DNA from: Didymodactylos carnosus
Lineage: Eukaryota; Rotifera; Eurotatoria; Philodinida; Philodinidae
Assembly: GCA_905250885.1 (NCBI GenBank)
Contig: CAJNOQ010000629.1
Span: 1-44,841, forward strand
Reading direction: 5' to 3'
DNA: 44,841 nt
Positions within the stretch are counted from its first letter, which is position 1. Every line of letters starts with the position of its first letter. The notes below the pieces were generated by a model. The model saw only the letters and a program-made list of their open reading frames with translations. It ran no database searches and was not told the origin of the DNA. Below, piece by piece: positions 36,622 to 44,841 of the stretch. Made by a program: the position numbers and the translations under genes.

Positions 36622-36731
36622 CACTCTAAAAAAAGCATACCTTAGAAAATTCTAAATGTTTCGAAAATTCTTCCAGAAACCTTTTCCCGTATTCGAACTG
36701 AACTCAAAAATCCTTTTTCGTTTTAGAGAAT
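36622..36731. mobile_element. Possible small relative of the intronic MITE
   Basis: Begins CACTCTAAAAAAAG and ends CGTTTTAGAGAA, so its tips match the ends of 34347-34591 for about 10 bases. The interior is different and flanking TA is not evident. Tentative. Confidence 0.35.
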
Positions 36732-39700
36732 ACAGTCGGGATGTTCGAAATTTCGAAAAGCCTGACTTTATTCTGTTAGAAAAGATTCGCATACTCGAAA
36801 CAATATGCTCGAATATCGAACAAGGTATTTTCTAAACCCTTTTTGTGTCAAAAGTTTTTCTTACATAAGTGGAGTTAGAGGACCACGGGGTTTTGATTTT
36901 AAAACACCTGCATGAAAACTGATGGAGAAGCGTATCACCAGATCCGGGCATACGCCCAGAATACACAGGTATGTGCGAGCACCGCTTGATGGCACGGAGA
37001 GATTGAACTTATATTGTCTTCGATGTGTCTGAAAAATCTAACGACTTTTTTCTTGATTTTTTACTCATCAAGATAAATTCCTAAGAAAGGACAATCCATA
37101 CTACTCTGAGGGGTTTTAAAAAAACGTCTTCAGTTTGTTTTTTGTCCGGAACAAATCGTAATAATTCGCTTGTGGATCCTTTGATGGCTTCTCGACCTCG
37201 AGATTCGGGCTTTAGGAATTAGGAGACAAAGTTTCTTCTCACGGAATTTTGGAACTTCCTTGCGAAATCTCTTGGAGCTTCGGAGAAATTTTTGTCTGTT
37301 GAAGTTTAATCCTGCGAAAAACTTGCAGAGTGGCTCTTTGTTTTGTTTTGATCATCAGTTTTGAAAAAAATCTGATTTTCTTTCACAATTTTAGGCGTCC
37401 TTAGAGCCAAATATAATAGGAAATCTTGAGTACATAGATTCTCATAGTCCCCTTGCTTCAAAGAACTATTGAGAAGATTATTCCAAAAGGAAAAACGGGG
37501 TAAAAATTACTAAAACTTTTAAGTTCCATTTTAGATAAAAAAAAACTCAATTATTTTCAATTTTTCGGTTAAAATACGCGTAAAACTGACAAAAATCATT
37601 CGAAAATGCACGCATCAAAATATGGACAAAAGATCGATCGGTTGAAAAAGTTTTATCATTCGGCATCTGCTTTAAGCCTGATCCAAATGAGAAGATTAAA
37701 ACATGCTGTCACAGTTTTCAGATAAAGAACGCTGAATTGAAATATGTGACTCAGCTATAAATACAAATCGTTTGCAACTATATTGGAAAGTTTACCAGCA
37801 TGCATTCATCAGTCCAGAGAAATTAGTTTTCGACTTTTGGGATACTGCATGGTTTCTGTCCCTTCTTTTAAACACGAATAATAATCCGCTTTTTGACAGT
37901 CTTGTTAATGAAAGAAAACTGCAAATTATATTTATATTCTGTGGCTCGTTCTACTAACCAGCGTTAAACACAGTCGGGCTTACGGTTAATTGAATCTTAA
38001 CAGTATCTTTTATTTTAGAATCGTCTCCTGTAGGCAGAAAACGAGGATTTTTGAGATTAATAATCTCTGCAGTATTGCGTACTATTGCAGTACTTTGCGT
38101 GATTCCATTCTCGATATGAAAAATGATACAAAACAAATATATACTTGACTAAAAAAATGACTCGAAAAATGACTCAGGTAGAAAAATGATAAGAATTAAA
38201 TTTCGATGTGCATTCGGTTTGCTTATGGAGCCATTCTCAGAAGAACTGCTTGTCTCAATTTCGATCAAAATACAACAATGTTAACGTCTATTCTCAGATG
38301 AAATATATCTTATGAGCTCTTGCAAGCTTTGATAATTTCTTGTACAACCTTACTACAAGTTCATGTTTAGGTGTCATCAATTCATAATTCATGCAAAATC
38401 TTTTTTTTTTCTTTATTTTTTAACATGAATGGATAGAGCTCATCGAGTTGCCCAAGAACATGTGATTTAAATAAATAAACATTTCAACAATAACAGTAAA
38501 TAAAAACATATGATATAGAGTAACATGGGCTAATTATGGACAGACTTTCAAATTATTACAGTATTCAAATCTTATCTGACTCACTTCTTATCAGAAAAAA
38601 AATGATATTATTCAGCTAGATAGAGTGAACATTTCTCTATCGACTAATGCAAAAGTTGTCTGAAAATTTATTTAAGTTTAATTACTGCTAGTCATTTTCC
38701 ACAGAGCTACTATCAACTGTCTCATAAACTATTTTCTGTTTGGGCTAGTGGCACAGTACTATTTACCTGTGTATTTATACACAACAGCAAGAAAAAATAG
38801 AATTAGACGGTCCGTCGTGTCCAAAAATCAACCACGTTTATCAGAGATGATGCGGACTGGTACACGTTATTGTTAGTATGAAAAAAGTGACAATATGATG
38901 TTCTGCTCTACATACTGATTGTTTTCCGATTGCTAACTTTTTTTCTCAAAATAATAGGCCTTGAGTCACTCATATCAGTGGAACATCATATTTGTAGAAC
39001 AAATCGATACGTCAGGTCTCCAGAGGATCTAGAAAAAACTTTCCATGATCCTCCAGAATTTTAGCAAACTAATTTCACCATCGTGACTGGATGACTTCAG
39101 ACGAAAATAAAAATAAAAAGTTTTCTGGAAACCCTGTAGGAGACTTTAGGCCTCAAAAACCCGAGCGAGAGCTGTCGCGGGACTGAGTGTCAGAAAATGT
39201 TCCTGGATACCCCCTAACACGATTCCAATGCAGAAAACATGAAAATATTTTGGAAGGGAAAACGGCCTTATCCGGTCACATCCTTTGTAAAACATTTCAA
39301 CAACAGCAGAATGATTATTCCGATGGAACTGGCATATTGAATGAACGTTTAATGCCATTAACGCGAACATTAACGAGTTGATACAAATGAACTTCTGGAA
39401 TCCGGTGAATAATACGGTGACAGCCTGATGTAGTTCGTTTGTATCAAACATATTCCGAATGTGGAACAAAAGTTTCACTCGTTTATTGGTTTGACGTAAG
39501 ATTATTTTTTTTGTTTCTTATTGAATATTAAATTTGATGAGTGTGACAGTTATGTACTCAACTAATATTTTAGCGAAGAAGTCATAACGAACGAATAATA
39601 TTAAATATTTATTATTTAAATAATACACTCTACGTTTCGGTCTCTTCTTAGAGCCATTATTCAAGAGAAATGTGCAATTAACATTTTTAAATGTACAACT

Positions 39701-39965
39701 GCAGTACTGTATCAATATATATAAAAAATTTTGACTGTGAGGAGAGAAAATTCATGAAAGAAATAGTTAGAGAACAAAAATAATAATGTAGTAAACATAT
39801 TTGTAGTTCTCTCTATTGTTTTTGTTCAACTCGATCATCAGGATCATACTTTTTTATTCGAGAGAGTCTGTCTGGATAGACAATCAAAGGAACAGATCTA
39901 ACAGTACTGTTTAGGCTAGAATTATTTGCAATGATAATAGAGAGATAAGATTCTATTGAATCACT
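36732..39965. other. Long intergenic stretch, no supported gene
   Basis: No exon set or domain recognised. Open frames at 37772-37957, 38136-37954 and 39146-39478 lack family resemblance and splice structure. No repeat pair defined. Confidence 0.4.
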
Positions 39966-40850
39966 ATCAATCAATCAATCAATTTTATTTTAATGCATGA
40001 TTTTAATAAAATGACAGCGTAATGACAAAAGTTCAACAAAGAACTTGTCTAGGTCATCCCCAGTAAAAAAGAAAAAAAAAAGATAGGAAAGAAGTTTGAA
40101 CAATAGAAAAAAATGGCACAGTAAAATAAAATATAGCTTAGTATGTACTATTAACTACTCTAAGAGACAAGATGTTTCTTTAATGCACGTTTAAAAAGCC
40201 CGAGCACTAAAGACAGCAATCACTTCTCTTGGTAATTGATTCCATCCTTTATAGTTTTTGATAAAAAAGAAGATCTAGTAGTCTTACGTTTTAACAAGGA
40301 AACATGATCACACGCCAATCATTCCAGTCGATGAATGTCCAGTTTCATAATAATATTTTTGAATAGCAGAATTTTTCACAAAATCTAATTTTAGATTTGT
40401 ATACTCTTTTGACGTATTCATTTGAGATATTTGTTCTTTAATGCGAATTGATGCCTTAGTTTTGGCATTTCTCTCTGGTTTAACTCTTCCTTTTCTCGAA
40501 GTTTCAGTTTGTTGAGTACTATTGCTAATCATGGAGAGTAATAAAGATAAATGACCAGTAGTAGTGTCAATACCATTACACAATAAAGTGTTTGATTGAA
40601 AATGGATGATCTCTTGAAAGACCATGCTTCCAAAAACGACGGCACGCTTGTCGAATGGTTTTGCCTATATATCGTGCATCACAATCAGCACAGGGGATGT
40701 CATAAACTATATTCGATAATAAAAACTTATCTATCTTGTCTTTTACATTTCCTTATGAACGAAATGTCAAAACTAACTCCTTTAAATAACTTCTTTTTAG
40801 ACTTTAAATTTCAAAAGTTCATCTGTTTTCCTTGTCATTTTTCAATCATT
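39966..40850 (-). mobile_element. Degenerate retroelement 3' end with GIY-YIG-like domain
   Basis: Reading the minus strand from about 40850: RKTDELLKF, then NIVYDIPCADCDARYIGKTI and RQACRRFWKHGLSRDHPFS, which is the CxxC-preceded GIY-YIG nuclease pattern. After a frameshift come NTLLCNGIDTTTGHLSLLLS and SAIQKYYYETGHSS, where GIY-YIG-type retroelement proteins have SA(I/L)xKHxxxTGH. Further on, GWNQLPREVIAVFSARAF and (shifted) KRALKKHL resemble the WNxLP...FKxxLKxxL tail of LINE proteins. The 3' end is a (TGAT)n tail at 39966-39982, as in many LINEs. Stops and shifts show it is dead. Whether this is one Penelope-like element or a GIY-YIG piece joined to a LINE tail is open. Confidence 0.55.
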
Positions 40851-40859
40851 TGTGTCTAA

Positions 40860-41310
40860 TTTTGATGGAAACAGTGACAAATTGGTGCCTTAAGAATTCT
40901 CGTCTTTATTCGTAAAGTTCTCTAAAGTATCATGTGAAAGCAGATTGTAATGCGTGATAAAGAGATTTAAGGAGGACCCTCATTTAACTTTTTCGGCTTA
41001 CTTACACTGCTTACACTCTAGAAAAATGACCTCTTCAGAAAACTGAAACAGTGTTTTTTTTTATTTGTGCCAAATAGGGATCTGATGTGAGTTTCCTGAA
41101 AATTTACAAAGTTGATATTTTAATTTCCGGAAGAACAGAAATTGAGTGTTTCATTTTTTCAGGTGTCTATTTGAAACATTAATTGTTTTCTAGAAAACAC
41201 CAGATCGAAAAACACATTTCTGTTCGTTTTTTCAAAAAGCTGAATCGTAATCTTTCTTTTCATCAACCAGTATTTTTTAATCAACGCTACACCTGTGATC
41301 GGTTTACATG
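40860..41310. other. Intergenic, nothing recognised
   Basis: AT-rich sequence with no gene or repeat pair seen. Confidence 0.35.
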
Positions 41311-41850
41311 ATTTACTGTCCGTTGATAAATTTCTATTTTAATTAGTTTTTCTTCATAGAAAAGTATAATTTTTGCTACAGAGGATTTATTTACTTTCCA
41401 TTGATTACATAAAAATATATCCCAATTAACCACTTTCTTGTATAGGAATTTACTTTCCACTGATTATTTGGACGAAAAGCAATGAATGAGCAAATTTCAT
41501 TCATTGCGTCAACGAATAAATTTCCAAACGGAACAAACATTTAGCAATAAGAGAACGATAAACCAAATTTTTAATTGAGAACGAGCAATGTTCAATAACT
41601 CGATGTTAATAACTCTCCATAATAATTTTTTTCTAATAATACATTGGTCGTCGCAATGAATATTCATTTGCTCATCCATTGCTTTTCGTCCAAATAATCA
41701 GTGGAAAGTAAATTCCTATACAAGAAAGTGGCTAATTGGGATATATTTTTATGTAATCAACGGAAAGTAAATAAATCCTCTGTAGCAAAAATTATACTTT
41801 TCTATGAAGAAAAACTAATTAAAATCGAAATTAGTCAACGGACAGTAAAT
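41311..41850. mobile_element. Foldback element with about 195-base arms
   Basis: ATTTACTGTCCGTTGA at the left end returns inverted at the right end. Between them AATTAGTTTTTCTTCATAGA, GCTACAGAGGATTTATTTAC, TTCCTATACAAGAAAGTGG and CCAAATAATCAGTGGAAAGT are present in both orientations. The loop is about 41515-41655. There is no coding capacity; the frame 41701-41895 is an arm translation. No target duplication was identified. Confidence 0.8.
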
Positions 41851-42089
41851 TGTGTACTCGCCTTATTTCAGGCATTCAATGGCTTCTTTTTTTGATATGA
41901 CATTTGAACAGATCCGTGACCGTTATATTTATCTCCAAAAGTTCACAACCGTGTATGATATCAAGAGACAGCCATTGAAAATGGAGAACTTTTTTGAATT
42001 TACTTCAGAAATCAACAACGATGACTAGAAATGATTATAATCATAGTTAGATATCTGTGAATTTCATCACAGGATCCACTAAGGTGGCA

Positions 42090-42320
42090 CTTCAGTTTTC
42101 TAGAATCTTAATAAAATTCTAATGAAATTAGGCGTATCTGAAAGTCATAGAATTTGCTAGGATTCTATTAGAATCCGGAAAAGATTTTAACAAGAAAATG
42201 CGGTTATTGAAAAAATATTACGATCCCAAACGAATCCTCACAGAATCCTACATATTAGGATCCTATAGAGTTCTGGTAGGAAATATATAGGAAGTGTGTA
42301 GAATTTTGTCTAGGGTTATA
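42090..42320. repeat. AGAATTCT/AGGATCCT-rich repeat block
   Basis: Dense imperfect copies of TTAGAATCC, AGGATTCTATTAGAATCC, GAATCCTACATATTAGGATCC. It has the same architecture as the AAGATCTT and GAGTACTC elements, but ends and target duplication are not defined. Confidence 0.45.
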
Positions 42321-42521
42321 TTTCACAATAACATTTCTAATATTTTCATATGTATCCATTAATAAGAGTGTAGTCTTATCAACGTCTTCTTCATATGGAA
42401 AAAAACAAAATAATCTAGTCAATACTTCATACTCTGCTATTATTTGTACGTACTGAAAATATAGATTACAGCTCCGATTATAAGGCCTGATGAGGACTCG
42501 CTTTCTCTCTGTGTAACTGAC

Positions 42522-42546
42522 GAGAGAGAGAGAGAGAGAGAGAGAG
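42522..42546. repeat. (GA)n microsatellite
   Basis: About 12 uninterrupted GA units. Confidence 0.85.
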
Positions 42547-43020
42547 TGTATCTTCACTTTCTGTCGCTGAGACCAGCCCCAGTCGTTTGTTCTTGGCAAG
42601 AGACGATCTCCACAAGAAAATGAGCAAGCGTAAATACACACTTATAGAGAGAACAATGCCATCCGTTTTCACAACTATAACAGAAGAAAACATGAAAATT
42701 TCAAAGCAATATTACAAGACAGATAGTCCGACAGTGTTTAGATATCTATAAAAAATTATTGTGTTAAATGAGATGAAAGACTGATGAAAAAATTATAACT
42801 TGTTTCGAATAAATTGAATCCTTTGTTATATTTACGTTCATGTGGTGCTATGATTGCAAATAAATTATTTGATGTTAATTAATAACTGCATAATTTTTAG
42901 CTGTAAAACGTTGTTGCTAAGTGAACACTCATTCTTCTTTTAACCTTAATATATCTCTAAGTAGTATATAGAATTATTACAGTTCAACATTTCACTATTT
43001 TAGTCCCATTTACATTATTT
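42547..43020. other. Intergenic, nothing recognised
   Basis: No supported gene; open frames overlapping the GA repeat are low-complexity. Confidence 0.35.
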
Positions 43021-43399
43021 TTCTATGAATATATCGTATGGGAAGTTAATCTTGGGAATTTCATTACTCATGAACATCATGTCGAACTATTCGGTTGCAA
43101 TAAATATTTTTTTATTGTTCAATAGAATTCAATTCCACATTTTTTCGCTGCCTATTTCAATTATCATGGGATTAACTGGGCCATAGTTCTCTACATACCC
43201 TATTTGATATTATTCACATGAGGACAACTATTTACATGATTTCTTTCAAATCCGTTTATGGCATATGAATGACGACAAAAAGTTGCATGATTACAATAAA
43301 TATCATGCACATCATCATCGAACATTCGCAAAATTTCTGGATCATCCAGTTATACCAGACACAGAACATACAATATTGGGTTTATTAAAATTCATATGA
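43021..43399 (+). pseudogene. Unidentified histidine-rich coding remnant
   Basis: The frame at 43021 reads FYEYIVWEVNLGNFITHEHH, then VELFGCNKYFFIVQ, a TAG, IPHFFAAYFNYHGINWAIVL and a stop near 43218. In a shifted frame it continues HDFFQIRLWHMNDDKKLHDY, NKYHAHHHRTFAKFLDHPVI and PDTEHTILGLLKFI to TGA 43397-43399. Amino-acid make-up is protein-like on both sides of the single TAG and the single shift. The family is not recognised; the His clusters might be metal ligands, but that is a guess. Confidence 0.35.
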
Positions 43400-44841
43400 C
43401 CCTATACTTTCTTTCAAGTGAACGATGTCTGAGACGCAAAAGTACGTTGTTGTAATTGGTGTTCAATCCAAACTGTTTTTATTTAATGAATCTGCATTTT
43501 CAGTAGATTAGATGTGGCACGGGATTTGATCGAAGTCCCATAAATATGTTTCTTTCTTTTTCTCTATTCCGCTATCTATTTGACCTACGGCTGAAACAGG
43601 AAGTAAGACAGGAAGATATGTACTTGACTGTCTGCAATAGCCACCATCTACTCTGAAGATGAAGATAAAATGAGAAAGAGGAAGGAATAAATAAAATGAT
43701 GCTCTCTATCAAAAATATATTTGAAATCAGTGAAACTATCATTTTTAAAGTCGTTAAATGGAATAATATGCAAAAAACGTTCTTATTATATTTACTGTAC
43801 TATTTGTCTATTAAATAAACGCTATCAGACTCCGTGTGAAGGTAAAGTTACTTGAATACGGTTGTCTGCAAAGAAAGTCAATTACTTTCGTTTATGAATA
43901 TAATAAATTTATGTTAACTCATATATATTAGCAAGACACCATGTTGAACTTGATATAGCGTATTACTACTACTTGTAGTAGTAGTAGCGTAAAGATAAAA
44001 ATGTGGAGACAAAACATTTGGCAGACCAGTGTACATTTACATTGTCGAAAATCATGTAAATCGTCAGCGAAGTACAATTTTGACATACGAAAATTCAGTT
44101 TTAATATGTTTCATAATTTTATCATTGGTATTAGAAACAATCAATCAATCAAAAATCCGTTAGTATTGAGTATGAGTAGTTTAAAGATAAACAATTCTCA
44201 AACGAAGATAATGAGACTTCAGTACGCATAAAAAAACTTAATTCATTCTGCTAAATTTAATGAATTTCTCAACATTTCACAAATCCCTTTTCTTTAAGTA
44301 ACGTTATGTTGACTAAAATCGAAAAGAAAATAGAGAATGTATCCTGTAATTGTTCAAGTAAGATAGCATAAAGAAAAATATGGTCTAAATTGTTGATAGT
44401 TGAGTATTTTGACAGTAAAATAGTTCATTACAGTTTCGTGTCTGAACTTTTAAATGTCATGCGATTGTTCATTTATTTTAGTTAGGCTGTTATTTTCCAA
44501 CATTCAAAATTGCAGACATTTCCTATATAGAATGTAAGAGTGCTGCATTTATTGAAACATGGTACAGAGAACTCTCGGTATGTGTAACCCTTTGTTCACT
44601 AGCGTCTCGAATTCAGAACGCTTTTTATAATTTTCCTGATTTTAGAATAACCCGCGAACACAAAAAGATATCAAGATGCGACGATGCAGTTTTGTCTATT
44701 GATCTCCAATATATTTTCAATTTTGCTCGCAAGTAAGATGCACCTAAAGCAAGCTTGCATTGAAATTTATTTTTATTTTATTTATACACTGTTCGATAAA
44801 GAATTTGACGTTGAGTAAGAATATCACTTTCCGAACTTCCA
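43400..44841. other. Right end, no supported gene
   Basis: AT-rich. A short perfect palindrome-like cluster ACTACTACTTGTAGTAGTAGT lies at about 43967-43986. The plus frame 44001-44231 is not supported by any family resemblance. Confidence 0.4.

Overview
This window is nuclear DNA of a small-intron, AT-rich animal. Genes are cut into many short exons, with introns mostly of 50 to 120 bases that begin GTAAG/GTATG and end in TTTAG/TTTCAG. Intergenic DNA is packed with short non-autonomous transposons and inverted repeats. AT content, intron size, a highly similar tract shared by divergent paralogs, and many small foldback elements would fit a rotifer, perhaps a bdelloid. That placement is inference; nothing here proves the species.

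Five gene families can be modelled exon by exon with phases that close. (1) 4029-3398 (-) is a C22orf39/PANTS-type twin CX9C protein. (2) 8085-5883 (-) and (3) 11262-9165 (-) are tandem SKP2-like F-box/LRR paralogs. (4) 15343-16898 (+) is a TREX-type DEDDh 3'-5' exonuclease. (5) 28585-25980 (-) is the SPTLC2/LCB2 subunit of serine palmitoyltransferase. (6) 33480-35450 (+) is a Ser/Thr/Gln-rich protein with a TTF-type zinc finger, 5' end open.

Decayed coding material lies between them: a FLYWCH/MULE-type transposase fragment (about 17725-18207), an OTU deubiquitinase (TRABID/A20 class) pseudogene broken by nested repeats (30012-30404 and 31703-31964), a GIY-YIG/LINE-type retroelement tail (39966-40850, -), and three smaller unidentified remnants (2933-3124, 13987-14076, 43021-43399).

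The mobile fraction includes a hAT-type MITE with a perfect 8-bp target duplication (576-1068), a second hAT MITE (19719-19893), a TA-flanked foldback inside an intron of the zinc-finger gene (34347-34591), long palindromes (21920-22282, 22284-22968, 30761-31361, 41311-41850), and several elements filled with copies of their own short self-complementary motif (GACTCGAGTC, GAGTACTC, AAGATCTTGT, AGGATCCT/AGAATTCT).

The genes do not form a pathway. The most informative signals are the roughly 601-base tract, identical by eye, shared by the two otherwise divergent SKP2 paralogs (a gene-conversion footprint), the OTU gene split by nested elements, and the recurrent short-palindrome architecture of the MITEs. 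No CRISPR array, rRNA or tRNA was recognised, and no complete autonomous transposon was seen.
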